Shown one piece after another: positions 34,470 to 44,456 of a DNA stretch of 64,000 nt. The notes beneath the pieces were generated by a model. The model searched no databases and was not told where the DNA came from. It saw only the letters and a list, made by a program, of their open reading frames with translations. Source of the stretch: Mesorhizobium loti. GTDB lineage: Bacteria; Pseudomonadota; Alphaproteobacteria; Rhizobiales; Rhizobiaceae. Numbering within the stretch: position 1 is the first letter of the stretch; each line of letters starts with the position of its first letter. Location of the stretch: assembly GCA_014189435.1 (NCBI GenBank), contig CP050293.1, positions 4,841,001-4,905,000 on the forward strand. The letters run 5' to 3'. Position numbers and translations under genes: made by a program.

Positions 34470-37298
34470 GTGGCTAAACCAACTGAGCTTCCCTGGAGTG
34501 ACGCGAAACTCTTGATGACGGAGTTCGGCATCGACCCCGGCATCAAGGGCGACTGGCTGAACATCGACAATGGGACCGCGCCAATCGTAGGGGCGAGCGG
34601 CAACGAGACAGCTCGCGAGCCCTCCGATCTTAGCGACGGTCTCGCTGCCGAAACCGGCAAGGGCAGCCACACTCCCGGCCTGGATCCGGCCGCGAGCAAG
34701 CTCGATCTCATCTCCGCGCACGGCATCGCCCCGACATGGGGAAGCGATGGCGGATTGAAACTCACCGGCCTCGCCGAGACGGCAGCCGGGCTTGGCATTC
34801 ATCTGGATAGCAGTTTTCTCGACAGCGTGACGGCAAATGCCTCCGGCTTCGGGCATCATGCGGACAGAAGCGTCACCTTCACCGCTCCTACCCTCATCGC
34901 TGACACCAGCACAGTCTCGACGGGCGCTACCGAAACCAGCAGCAGCTTCCTCGCCGCCAGCTTAAGTGCGATCGACCCCATCTTCGAAACGAGGGTGGCG
35001 GCCGCCGGCGACGATGTCGAGGAGAAGGGCTCCGGTACGATATCGGGCAATGTCGACGATTTGGAACTTGGCTATGACAGCAGCACCCGCCAGACGGTCG
35101 GCCTCCGCTTCACCAGCATCGACCTTCCGAAGGGCGCCATCATCACCAACGCCTATATCCAGTTCCAGGCCAATGAGGTGAAGACCGGCGCGGCGTCGCT
35201 GCTCATTCAAGGCGATAATGTTGACGACGCCAACCCTTTTACGGTCGCCAGCTTCAACGTGTCCGCGCTTCCGAGGACGACAGCCTCCACGGCCTGGACG
35301 CCTGACCCGTGGGCCATTGTGGGCGAGCATGGCCTAGCCCAGCGCACGCCTGACCTCTCGGCGATCGTGCAGGAGATCGTCAACCGCTCGGGCTGGGCCG
35401 CGCTCAACGACATGGCATTTTTGGTCACCGGCACCGGCACGCGCACGGCCGACTCGTACGAGTTCAACCCGGCCACCGCGCCACTGCTGCATATCGAATA
35501 TCTGCTGCCAGGACCCGGCAATCCGGTCGCCTTCAACGCACCGCCCGACGCGGACACCACCGCCAACCAGATCGCCGAGCTTGCGGCGGCTGGCACGGCC
35601 GTCGGCATCACAGCGTCGGCCACCGATCCCGACGCCGGCTCGACCGTCAGCTACAGCCTCAACGACACGCGCTTCGCCATCAACGCCAGCACCGGCGTCA
35701 TCACGCGCTCGGCCACCGGGACGCTCAACTTCGAGACCCAGACATCGATCAACCTGACGGTGACGGCAACCTCCTCCGACGGCAGCACCGCCAACCGGGC
35801 CTTCACCCTCGCCGTGCTCAACAGTCCTGAGCCGGTCGCGTTCAACACCCCGCCGGATGCCAACACCGCCGTCAACCAGATCGCCGAGCTTGCGGCGGCG
35901 GGGGCAGCCACCGGGATCACAGCCTCGGCCAGGGATCCCGATGCCGGATCGACGATCACCTACAGCATCGACGACCCGCGCTTTGCCATCGGCGCCAGCA
36001 CCGGCGTCATCACGCGCTCGGCCACCGGCACGCTCGACTTCGAGACCCAGACATCGATCAATTTGACGGTGACGGCAACCTCCTCCGACGGCAGCACCGC
36101 CAACCAGGCCTTCACCCTCGCCGTGCTCAACAGCCCCGAGCCGGTCGCGTTCAACACCCCGCCGGATGCGGACACCGCGGTCAACCAGATTACACAGAAC
36201 GCCGCCGCCGGCACGGCGATCGGGATCACCGCCTCGGCCAGGGATCCCGATGCCGGATCGACGATCACCTACAGCATCGACGACCCGCGCTTTGCCATCA
36301 ACGCCAGCACCGGCGTCATCACACGCTCGGGCACCGGCACGCTCAATACCCAGACCGAGACGTCGGTCGCCTTCACCGTGACCGCGAAGTCGTCAGACGG
36401 CAGCATCGATACTCATGCCTTCAGCGTTGCTGTCACCGATGGTAGCCAGCTGCTGCCCACATCGGTGACCTTGTCACACACCATCCTGACTTCGCAGTGG
36501 TCGCCGCCGAGTCCCGACCCGACTGATATCGTCTATATCTCTCACCTCGGCACGTTGCTGGTTGCCGACAGCGAAGTCGAGGAGATACCTGCGCTTTTTA
36601 CTGGCAAGAATCTCTACCAGATGAATTTGAACGGCACCCTTGCGGGCACGCTCACGACCGTCAAGTTCTCCGATGAGCCGGCCGGGGTGGCTTATAATCC
36701 TGCTAACCACCATCTCTTCTTCGCGGACGACACTGCCCCGAAGAGCGTGTACGAGCTCAACCCCGGGCGAGACGGGCTTTACAACACATCCGACGATAAA
36801 GTGACCTCATTCAAGACATCCGCGTTCGGCAGTTCGGATCCGGAGAGCGTCGCCTATGACCCGAACCATCGAGTCTTGTATGTCGCGGATGGCTCAACCC
36901 AGACGATTTACACCGTCGCACCGGGTCCCAACGGCAGATTTGACGGCGTCCCGAGCACGGGTGGCGATGATATCGTGACGAGTTTTTCCGCGCAGGCGCT
37001 CGGAATCCCTTCGGACGAGAGCATTGCCTACGACGCGGTCCACGACCTCCTTTACATCCTTCAATCGCGCAACTCAGTGGCAATGGTGACACCGACAGGT
37101 GGGTTGCTGGGCACGCTCGATATCTCCGCAGCGAATGCGCAAAAGCCGGCGGGATTGGCGCTGGCGCCGAGCAGCGACGATCCAAGCCACCACATGAGCC
37201 TCTACATCGTCGATCGCGGCGTGGACAACGACCCGAATCCGACCGAGAACGACGGCAAGATCTATGAATTCCATTTGAATGGTTGGCTGCTCGCCTGA
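34470..37298 (+). CDS. Large secreted repeat protein: DNRLRE-like domain, three cadherin-like repeats, beta-propeller
   Basis: A protein of 942 residues with no N-terminal signal peptide. The N-terminal region shared with the next gene (about 90-165, TFTAPTLIADT) is followed by a beta-sandwich of DNRLRE type (about 170-349, IFETRVAAAGDDVEEKGSGT). Three cadherin-like repeats of 103 residues follow (351-657, each opening PVAFNxPPDAxxxxNQI). The C-terminal region has recurring AYNPANHHLFFADD and SVAYDPNHRVLYVADG blades of an SdiA-regulated/NHL-like propeller. There are no RTX nonapeptides, but it ends in HLNGWLLA, like the LLLA end of the next gene. GTG 34470 follows AAGGAGA. Secretion by the neighbouring type I system is inferred. 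Confidence 0.8.
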   Translation: MAKPTELPWSDAKLLMTEFGIDPGIKGDWLNIDNGTAPIVGASGNETAREPSDLSDGLAAETGKGSHTPGLDPAASKLDLISAHGIAPTWGSDGGLKLTGLAETAAGLGIHLDSSFLDSVTANASGFGHHADRSVTFTAPTLIADTSTVSTGATETSSSFLAASLSAIDPIFETRVAAAGDDVEEKGSGTISGNVDDLELGYDSSTRQTVGLRFTSIDLPKGAIITNAYIQFQANEVKTGAASLLIQGDNVDDANPFTVASFNVSALPRTTASTAWTPDPWAIVGEHGLAQRTPDLSAIVQEIVNRSGWAALNDMAFLVTGTGTRTADSYEFNPATAPLLHIEYLLPGPGNPVAFNAPPDADTTANQIAELAAAGTAVGITASATDPDAGSTVSYSLNDTRFAINASTGVITRSATGTLNFETQTSINLTVTATSSDGSTANRAFTLAVLNSPEPVAFNTPPDANTAVNQIAELAAAGAATGITASARDPDAGSTITYSIDDPRFAIGASTGVITRSATGTLDFETQTSINLTVTATSSDGSTANQAFTLAVLNSPEPVAFNTPPDADTAVNQITQNAAAGTAIGITASARDPDAGSTITYSIDDPRFAINASTGVITRSGTGTLNTQTETSVAFTVTAKSSDGSIDTHAFSVAVTDGSQLLPTSVTLSHTILTSQWSPPSPDPTDIVYISHLGTLLVADSEVEEIPALFTGKNLYQMNLNGTLAGTLTTVKFSDEPAGVAYNPANHHLFFADDTAPKSVYELNPGRDGLYNTSDDKVTSFKTSAFGSSDPESVAYDPNHRVLYVADGSTQTIYTVAPGPNGRFDGVPSTGGDDIVTSFSAQALGIPSDESIAYDAVHDLLYILQSRNSVAMVTPTGGLLGTLDISAANAQKPAGLALAPSSDDPSHHMSLYIVDRGVDNDPNPTENDGKIYEFHLNGWLLA
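35520..36440 (+). repeat. Three tandem 309-bp cadherin-like coding repeats
   Basis: The units start at about 35520, 35830 and 36139, each 309 bp (103 codons) and strongly similar at DNA level. The first unit with the upstream DNRLRE-like segment (about 35086-35811) is nearly identical to 38111-38836 in the next gene, at a constant offset of 3,025 bp. Confidence 0.85.
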
Positions 37299-37497
37299 TC
37301 CGGCAGGGCGCGTTGCTTCAAGGTCCTGCCGTGGTCCAGTTCACTGCAGCCTGCCGGATGCCCAGCAAGCATATCGCCTCCCCACACGCCTCTAACCGCC
37401 GGCGTCCTCGATCGCGGCGGACCGGACCTGGCCCTGGCGCCCATATCAGGGCCTAGCGAGGCCCAGGTGTGGAAAACGACGGCAAAGGAGTTCTGCC

Positions 37498-40400
37498 ATG
37501 TCCAAACTACATCGGCTTCCAGACAGCGGCAATGCAATCGGACTGCTCGCGACGGAGCTCGGTTCGACGCCCCTCCTCAAAGCCCTTCAACCGCTCGATG
37601 ACGGCTCGGTCACGGCGTTCGCAACCGGCGGTCCGAAGATTGCGGAGCACCTGCATGGCGATGACGGCGTGCCGCAGGCTTCCGGGGCATCGGATGGCGT
37701 CAGCCTCGCCGTCGAAACCGGCAAACACAGTGACAGTCAAAGCGCCGTCCCGATCACGGCAAACGGTGGCGAGCTGATCGGGCTGGCGGACGCGGCAGCC
37801 GGGCTTGGCATCCATCCGGATAGCACCTTTCTCGACAGCGTGGCGACGAAAGACACCGGCCTCGGGCAGTTTGCAGGAACGGGCCATGCCGGCAGCGGCG
37901 TCACCTTTACCGCCCCTACCCTCATCGCTGACACCGGTACGGTCTCGACGGGCGCTAATATCACCACCAGCAGCAGCCTCGCCGCCTTGAATGCAATCGA
38001 CCCCATCTTCGAAACGAGGGTGGCGGCCGCCGGCGACGATGTCGAGGAGAAAGGCTCCGGTACGATCGGAACCAACATCAGCGATCTGGAACTGGGTTAT
38101 GACGGCAGCACCCGCCAGACGGTCGGCCTCCGCTTCACCAGCATCGACCTCCCGAAGGGCGCCATCATCACCAACGCCTATATCCAGTTCCAGGCCAACG
38201 AGGTGAAGACCGGCGCGGCGTCGCTGCTCATTCAAGGCGATAATGTTGACGACGCCAACCCTTTTACGGTCGCCAGCTTCAACGTGTCCGCGCTTCCGAG
38301 GACGACAGCCTCCACGGCCTGGACGCCTGACCCGTGGGCCATTGTGGGCGAGCATGGCCTAGCCCAGCGCACGCCTGACCTCTCGGCGATCGTGCAGGAG
38401 ATCGTCAACCGCTCGGGCTGGGCCGCGCTCAACGACATGGCATTTTTGGTCACCGGCACCGGCACGCGCACGGCCGACTCGTACGAGTTCAACCCGGCCA
38501 CCGCGCCACTGCTGCATATCGAATATCTGCTGCCAGGACCCGGCAATCCGGTCGCCTTCAACGCACCGCCCGACGCGGACACCACCGCCAACCAGATCGC
38601 CGAGCTTGCGGCGGCTGGCACGGCCGTCGGCATCACAGCGTCGGCCACCGATCCCGACGCCGGCTCGACCGTCAGCTACAGCCTCAACGACACGCGCTTC
38701 GCCATCAACGCCAGCACCGGCGTCATCACGCGCTCGGCCACCGGGACGCTCAACTTCGAGACCCAGACATCGATCAACCTGACGGTGACGGCAACCTCCT
38801 CCGACGGCAGCACCGCCAATCAGGCCTTCACCCTCGCCGTGCTCAACAGCCCGGAGCCGGTCACCTTCAACACCCCGCCGGATGCCGACACCGCCGCCAA
38901 CCAGATTACACAGAACGCCGCCGCCGGTACGGCGATCGGCATCACCGCCTCGGCCACCGATCCCGATGCCGGATCGACGATCACCTACAGCATCGACGAC
39001 ACGCGCTTCGCCATCAACGCCAGCACCGGCGTCATCACACGCTCGGGCACCGGCACGCTCAATGCGGCCTCGGAGCCGACGGTCGCGCTCACGGTCACGG
39101 CCACCTCGTCCGACAGCAGCATCGATACCCACGCCTTTACAGTCGGCGTCACGGCCAGCCAGTTGCCGGTTGCCTTCAACACCCCGCCGGATGCCGACAC
39201 CGCCGCCAACCAGATCGCCGAGCTTGCGGCGGCTGGCACGGCCGTCGGCATCACCGCCTCGGCCACCGATCCCGACGCCGGCTCGACCGTCAGCTACAGC
39301 GTCAACGACACGCGCTTCGCCATCGGCGCCAGCACCGGGATCATCACGCGCTCGGCCACCGGCACGCTCGACTTCGAGACCCAGACATCGATCAATTTGA
39401 CGGTGACGGCAACCTCCTCCGACGGCAGCACCGCCAACCAGGCCTTCACCCTCGCCGTGCTCAACAGCCCCGAGCCGGTCGCGTTCAACACCCCGCCGGA
39501 TGCGGACACCGCGGTCAACCAGATTACACAGAACGCCGCCGCCGGTACGGCGATCGGCATCACCGCCTCGGCCAGGGATCCCGATGCCGGATCGACGATT
39601 ACCTACAGCATCGACGACCCGCGCTTTGCCATCAACGCCAGCAGCGGTGTCATCACACGCTCGGGCACCGGCACGCTCAATGCGGCCTCGGAGCCGACGG
39701 TCGCGCTCACGGTCACGGCCACCTCGTCCGACAGCAGCATCGATACCCACGCCTTTACAGTCGGCGTCACGGCCAGCCAGTTGCCGGTTGCCTTCAACGC
39801 ACCGCCCGATGCCGACTCCACCGCCAACCAGATCGCCGAGCTTGCGGCGGCTGGCACGGCCGTCGGCATCACCGCCTCGGCCACCGATCCCGACGCCGGC
39901 TCGACCGTCAGCTACAGCGTCAACGACACGCGCTTCGCCATCGGCGCCAGCACCGGGATCATCACGCGCTCGGCCACCGGCACGCTCGACTTCGAGACCC
40001 AGACATCGATCAATTTGACGGTGACGGCAACCTCCTCCGACGGCAGCACCGCCAACCAGGCCTTCACCCTCGCCGTGCTCAACAGCCCCGAGCCCATCGC
40101 GTTCAACACCCCGCCGGATGCCGACACCGCCGCCAACCAGATCGCCGAGCTTGCGGCGGCTGGCACGGCCGTCGGCATCACCGCCTCGGCCACCGATCCC
40201 GACGCCGGCTCGACCGTCAGCTACAGCGTCAACGACACGCGCTTCGCCATCGGCGCCAGCACCGGGATCATCACGCGCTCGGCCACCGGCACGCTCGACT
40301 TCGAGACCCAGACATCGATCAATTTGACGGTGACGGCAACCTCCTCCGACGGCAGCACCGCCAACCAGGCCTTCACCCTCGCCGTGCTCAACAGCCCCGA

Positions 40401-43400
40401 GCCGGTCGCGTTCAACACCCCGCCGGATGCGGACACCGCGGTCAACCAGATTACACAGAACGCCGCCGCCGGTACGGCGATCGGCATCACCGCCTCGGCC
40501 AGGGATCCCGATGCCGGATCGACGATTACCTACAGCATCGACGACCCGCGCTTTGCCATCAACGCCAGCAGCGGTGTCATCACACGCTCGGGCACCGGCA
40601 CGCTCAATGCGGCCTCGGAGCCGACGGTCGCGCTCACGGTCACGGCCACCTCGTCCGACAGCAGCATCGATACCCACGCCTTCAGCGTTGCTGTCTCCGG
40701 GACGGGCAACACCACGCCTGTAACCATCGAGACAAGGGTGGCGACCGCCGGCGACGATATCGAGGAGAAGGGCTCCGGGGCGATTTCGACCAACGTCACC
40801 GACCTGGAGCTGGGCTATGACGGCTCCACCCGCCAGACGGTCGGCATGCGCTTCACCGGCATCAACATCCCGCAGGGCGCCATCATCACCAACGCCTACA
40901 TCCAGTTCCAGGCCAATGAGGTGAAGACCGGCGCGACGTCGCTGCTCATTCAGGGCGATAAGGTCGACGACGCCAGTCCCTTCACCACCGCCAGCTTCAA
41001 CGTGTCCTCGCTTCCGAGGACGACAGCCTCCACGGCCTGGACGCCGGCCCCGTGGACCACGGTGGGCGAGCACGGCCTGGCCCAGCGCACGCCGGACCTC
41101 TCGGCGGTCGTGCAGGAGATCGTCAACCGCTCGGGCTGGGCGGCGCTCAACGATATGGCGTTCCTGGTCACCGGCACCGGCACGCGCACGGCCGACTCGT
41201 ACGAGTCCAACCCGGCCAGCGCGCCGCTGCTGCACATCGAGTATACCCTGCCCGGTCCGGCCGGCAGTCCGGTGGCTTTCAACACGCCGCCCGACGCCAA
41301 CCCCGCTGCCAACCAGATCGCCGAACTTGCTCCGGCGGGCACGGCCATCGGCATCACCGCTTCGGCCACGGATCCCGACGCCGGTTCGACCGTGGCCTAC
41401 AGCCTCAACGACACGCGCTTCGCCATCGACGTCAGCAGCGGCGTCATCACCCGCTCGGCCACCGGCACGCTCGACTTCGAGACCCAGACATCGATCAACC
41501 TGACGGTGACGGCAACCTCCTCCGACGGCAGCACCGCCAACCAGGCCTTCACCCTCGCCGTGCTCAACAGCCCGGAGCCGGTCACCTTCAACAACCCGCC
41601 GGATGCCAACACTGCCGCCAACCAGATTGCCCAGAACGCCGCCGCCGGCACGGCCATCGGCATCACGGCCTCGGCCAGGGATCCCGATGCCGGCTCGACG
41701 GTCACCTACAGCGTCAACGACTCGCGCTTCGCCATCAATTCCAGCACCGGCGTTGTCACGCGCTCAGGCACCGGCACGCTCAATGCGGCAACCGAGCCGT
41801 CGGTCAACCTCCACGTCACCGCAACCTCGTCCGATGGGAGCGCCGCGGGCCAAGACTATGCCGTCAGCGTGACCACAGCGCCGATTTTCGAGAAAAGGAT
41901 CGCAACCAGCACCGACGACGTCGAGCAAGGTCCCAGCGGCGGGATGGACCTCACCAGCACCGATCTCGACATGGTGGTTGACGGCACCAAAGTCCAGACG
42001 GTCGGAATGCGCTTCACCGGCGTCGACATTCCCTACGACGCCGTCATCACCAGTGCCTACATCCAGTTCCAGGCCCAGAATACGAGCACTGGCGCCGTGT
42101 CGCTCCTGATCCGAGGCGAAAGCGACGAAGCCGTCCCCTTCGAGAGTGAGAAAAGCGATGTCACCTCGCGCCTGATGACGACTACTTCGGTGACGTGGAC
42201 GCCACCCGACTGGACCGTGAACAATGAAGCCGCCCTTGCCGAACGCACCCCGAACCTCTCGGCAATCGTGCAGGAGATCATCAACCAGCCAGGCTATTTG
42301 CAACTCAATGACATGGCATTCGTCGTCAGCGGCAGCAGCGGCGCGCGCAGGGCCAATTCCTTCGATGGCAGCGCCACCGGCGCACCGCTCCTGCACGTCG
42401 AGTACTATGTGCCGACGACCGGCCCGGTCGCCTTCAAGCATCCACAGGATGCCGACCCTGCGGCCAACCAGATCCCCGACCGTGCCCCCGCGGGCACTTT
42501 GGTCCACATCACAGCCTCGGCCAAGGATCCGGACGTCACCGATACGGTCACCTACAGCCTCAACGACTCGCGCTTCGCCATCAATTCCAGCACCGGCGTC
42601 ATCACGCGCTCTGGCACGGGAACGCTCAATGCCCAGACCGAGCAGTCGATCAACCTCCACGTCACCGCAACCTCGTCCGACGGGAGCACCGCCGCGCAGG
42701 ACTATACGGTCAGCGTCGTCCCGACGACGCCGCCGCAGGTCTTGTACCGGTACGCGGTCTTTGGTGACTACGGCGACACCGATCTCACCGGCGAGAAGGC
42801 GGTGTCGGCGATGGTCCATGCCTGGAACCCCGATTTCATCCTCACAATCGGCGACAACGTGTATGCTCCGCAGACCTTGGATGCCGCCGTCGGCCAGCAG
42901 TATCATGACTACATAGGCAACTATCAGGGCGCATACGGCAGCGGCAGCGCCATCAACCGCTTCTTCCCCACGCTAGGCAATCACGAATACGAAGAAGGCA
43001 ACGTTACCAACTACCTGAACTACTTCACGCTGCCCGACAATGAGAGGTACTATGACTACCAGATCGGGCCGGTGCATTTCTTCGCTCTCAGCAGCAACAA
43101 GCAGGAGCCGGATGGCCGCAGTTCCACATCCGTGCAGGGCCATTGGATGCAAGACCTTCTCGCGAATTCCGACGCGAGTTTCGACGTCGCCTACTTCCAT
43201 CACACGCCATTCAACCCGAGCGGCTCCACTGCCACCATGCGGTGGCCCTTCGAGCAGTGGGGTGTGAACGCGGTCTTTGCCGGCCATCAGCACAACTACT
43301 ACCGGGAGAACCGGGACGACAACGGCGACGGCGTCTTTCTTCCGTACACGACCACCGGCCTTGGCGGAGCTGGCAAGACCGTTCCCAATGTCGGCGCCAA

Positions 43401-43905
43401 TCTGGTGACGATCACGGACGCGGGCATGCTGATCGAGTTCTACAAGGTGAGCAGCTTCAACGGGACGACTGCAACCAGCATGCTCACGGATTCCTACTTT
43501 GTCCCGACGCCTGTAGGGCGCACGCCGACAATCGTCAACGGCGGCTACGTCCTGAACGGCACGACCGGCGCGGACTATCTATGGGGTCTGGGCGGGAATG
43601 ACACGCTGATCGGGGGACGCGGAAACGACTTGCTGGTTGCCGGCAACCAGCACAATCTGTTCGTGTTCGCCCACGGCGACGGTCAGGACACCGTCATGAA
43701 TTTCTTGCCCGGCGCCGGCACCGGCGACGTCCTCGATCTCAGAGCCTTTGGCATCTACAACGACAGCCAGTTCCTGCAGGTGGCGACAAACCAGGGCTCG
43801 AATGTCGTGGCGTCGCTGGGCGGCGGGGATCAGATCACGCTGACCGGCGTTCAAGTGGCCCAGTTCCACGACGACAACTTCCTGAGCACTCTGTTGCTGG
43901 CTTAG
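37498..43905 (+). CDS. Giant type I-secreted protein: DNRLRE-like and cadherin-like repeats, calcineurin-like phosphoesterase, RTX tail
   Basis: A protein of 2,135 residues without a signal peptide. Order: N-terminal region (1-165); DNRLRE-like domain 1 (167-350); seven 103-residue cadherin-like repeats (351-1069); DNRLRE-like 2 (1074-1254); repeats 8-9; DNRLRE-like 3 (1461-1641); repeat 10. A calcineurin-like phosphoesterase (1748-2001) follows with FGDYGD, GDN, GNHEY, YFHHTPF and GHQHNY metal motifs. The RTX C-terminus has GLGGNDTLIGGRGNDLLVAG and ends LSTLLLA. The RTX tail marks it as a type I substrate, presumably of the exporter at 28106-31631. A purple-acid-phosphatase-like activity outside the cell is likely; the repeats would give adhesion or matrix binding. 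RBS AAAGGAG is present. Confidence 0.88.
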   Translation: MSKLHRLPDSGNAIGLLATELGSTPLLKALQPLDDGSVTAFATGGPKIAEHLHGDDGVPQASGASDGVSLAVETGKHSDSQSAVPITANGGELIGLADAAAGLGIHPDSTFLDSVATKDTGLGQFAGTGHAGSGVTFTAPTLIADTGTVSTGANITTSSSLAALNAIDPIFETRVAAAGDDVEEKGSGTIGTNISDLELGYDGSTRQTVGLRFTSIDLPKGAIITNAYIQFQANEVKTGAASLLIQGDNVDDANPFTVASFNVSALPRTTASTAWTPDPWAIVGEHGLAQRTPDLSAIVQEIVNRSGWAALNDMAFLVTGTGTRTADSYEFNPATAPLLHIEYLLPGPGNPVAFNAPPDADTTANQIAELAAAGTAVGITASATDPDAGSTVSYSLNDTRFAINASTGVITRSATGTLNFETQTSINLTVTATSSDGSTANQAFTLAVLNSPEPVTFNTPPDADTAANQITQNAAAGTAIGITASATDPDAGSTITYSIDDTRFAINASTGVITRSGTGTLNAASEPTVALTVTATSSDSSIDTHAFTVGVTASQLPVAFNTPPDADTAANQIAELAAAGTAVGITASATDPDAGSTVSYSVNDTRFAIGASTGIITRSATGTLDFETQTSINLTVTATSSDGSTANQAFTLAVLNSPEPVAFNTPPDADTAVNQITQNAAAGTAIGITASARDPDAGSTITYSIDDPRFAINASSGVITRSGTGTLNAASEPTVALTVTATSSDSSIDTHAFTVGVTASQLPVAFNAPPDADSTANQIAELAAAGTAVGITASATDPDAGSTVSYSVNDTRFAIGASTGIITRSATGTLDFETQTSINLTVTATSSDGSTANQAFTLAVLNSPEPIAFNTPPDADTAANQIAELAAAGTAVGITASATDPDAGSTVSYSVNDTRFAIGASTGIITRSATGTLDFETQTSINLTVTATSSDGSTANQAFTLAVLNSPEPVAFNTPPDADTAVNQITQNAAAGTAIGITASARDPDAGSTITYSIDDPRFAINASSGVITRSGTGTLNAASEPTVALTVTATSSDSSIDTHAFSVAVSGTGNTTPVTIETRVATAGDDIEEKGSGAISTNVTDLELGYDGSTRQTVGMRFTGINIPQGAIITNAYIQFQANEVKTGATSLLIQGDKVDDASPFTTASFNVSSLPRTTASTAWTPAPWTTVGEHGLAQRTPDLSAVVQEIVNRSGWAALNDMAFLVTGTGTRTADSYESNPASAPLLHIEYTLPGPAGSPVAFNTPPDANPAANQIAELAPAGTAIGITASATDPDAGSTVAYSLNDTRFAIDVSSGVITRSATGTLDFETQTSINLTVTATSSDGSTANQAFTLAVLNSPEPVTFNNPPDANTAANQIAQNAAAGTAIGITASARDPDAGSTVTYSVNDSRFAINSSTGVVTRSGTGTLNAATEPSVNLHVTATSSDGSAAGQDYAVSVTTAPIFEKRIATSTDDVEQGPSGGMDLTSTDLDMVVDGTKVQTVGMRFTGVDIPYDAVITSAYIQFQAQNTSTGAVSLLIRGESDEAVPFESEKSDVTSRLMTTTSVTWTPPDWTVNNEAALAERTPNLSAIVQEIINQPGYLQLNDMAFVVSGSSGARRANSFDGSATGAPLLHVEYYVPTTGPVAFKHPQDADPAANQIPDRAPAGTLVHITASAKDPDVTDTVTYSLNDSRFAINSSTGVITRSGTGTLNAQTEQSINLHVTATSSDGSTAAQDYTVSVVPTTPPQVLYRYAVFGDYGDTDLTGEKAVSAMVHAWNPDFILTIGDNVYAPQTLDAAVGQQYHDYIGNYQGAYGSGSAINRFFPTLGNHEYEEGNVTNYLNYFTLPDNERYYDYQIGPVHFFALSSNKQEPDGRSSTSVQGHWMQDLLANSDASFDVAYFHHTPFNPSGSTATMRWPFEQWGVNAVFAGHQHNYYRENRDDNGDGVFLPYTTTGLGGAGKTVPNVGANLVTITDAGMLIEFYKVSSFNGTTATSMLTDSYFVPTPVGRTPTIVNGGYVLNGTTGADYLWGLGGNDTLIGGRGNDLLVAGNQHNLFVFAHGDGQDTVMNFLPGAGTGDVLDLRAFGIYNDSQFLQVATNQGSNVVASLGGGDQITLTGVQVAQFHDDNFLSTLLLA
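38541..40716 (+). repeat. Tandem array of seven 309-bp cadherin-like coding repeats
   Basis: Seven units of 309 bp lie in tandem. They alternate between an IAELAAAGTAVG type (LDFETQ/LNFETQ end) and an ITQNAAAGTAIG type (LNAASEPT end), so higher-order periods of 618 and 927 bp give long near-identical stretches, for example 39294-39563 and 40221-40490. Three diverged units lie further on (41260-41876 and 42421-42735). Confidence 0.9.
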
Positions 43906-44020
43906 GGCCGCCTTCCTGCATGCTCAAAGGTCCGCGTCGCGCGGTTCCGAAGATCAGTGCGGCGAAACCGGATCCATTTTGCGCTGATTTGCAGTTCGGA
44001 TGATGGTCGCCCCGGCAAAG

Positions 44021-44073
44021 AAAAGCCCGGACCGCTGGCGGCACTTTTGCGTGCCGCGAGCGGTCCGGGCTTT
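44021..44073. terminator. Strong bidirectional terminator between convergent genes
   Basis: AGCCCGGACCGCT (plus inner GCGGCAC) pairs perfectly with GTGCCGC and AGCGGTCCGGGCT around a TTTTGC loop. It is flanked by AAAA on the left and TTT on the right, so it can serve the giant gene ending at 43905 and the leftward gene ending at 44140. Confidence 0.9.
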
Positions 44074-44139
44074 CAAATGACAGACTGGAGCCCTATGTCC
44101 TCAAAACGCTGTTTTCAGCGACCATGATGGTCGAAGGGC

Positions 44140-44373
44140 TTACCCCTGGCCGGGAGGGCCGACGTGAATATGGTTCTTGTCCCCCCAGCCATTGCCCGGT
44201 TTTGATCCACCCGATTTGGCGATCGCCCTGGAGTTCAAGCTTGTGCCAAGCAAGAGCGTCACAGCCGGCGGCGTAACCGCCGCAAAACGCCCCGCCTTCT
44301 TGAGAAATTCACGGCGCGCTTGAGCCTCCGAGACCAGGGTTTCCGGCGAGCGTTTTGTGCTTTCAGTTGACAT
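44140..44373 (-). CDS. Small Tat-signal protein with Gly/Pro/His-rich tail
   Basis: A protein of 77 residues. The N-terminal half contains ARREFLKKAGRFAAVTPPAV followed by TLLLGTSL, which reads as a twin-arginine signal. The remaining tail GSKPGNGWGDKNHIHVGPPG is hydrophilic and Gly-rich. The ATG at 44373 has GAGG six bases upstream; an in-frame upstream start adds 14 residues without its own site. It adjoins a nucleotidyltransferase and a PqqD-HprK kinase, which suggests a modified peptide or an anchor substrate. No enzyme motif is visible. Confidence 0.7.
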   Translation of the reverse strand: MSTESTKRSPETLVSEAQARREFLKKAGRFAAVTPPAVTLLLGTSLNSRAIAKSGGSKPGNGWGDKNHIHVGPPGQG

Positions 44374-44456
44374 GTCAGACCTCTTCACAAACTTTCTCAA
44401 ATTCACAGCTTTCACCTTAGGCTTGCTGATACGGGGGTACTAGTTCTCCAAAAGGC

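Noticed and set aside
38541..40716. Regular repeats that might suggest a CRISPR-like array
   Set aside because: The 309-bp period is in frame and encodes cadherin-like domains; there are no short repeats with unique spacers.
38359..41235. A 958-codon open frame on the minus strand inside the giant gene, rich in Gly and Arg
   Set aside because: It mirrors the 309-bp repeats of the sense gene; GC-rich repeats without stops produce it. It has no ribosome site and a biased composition unlike a real protein.
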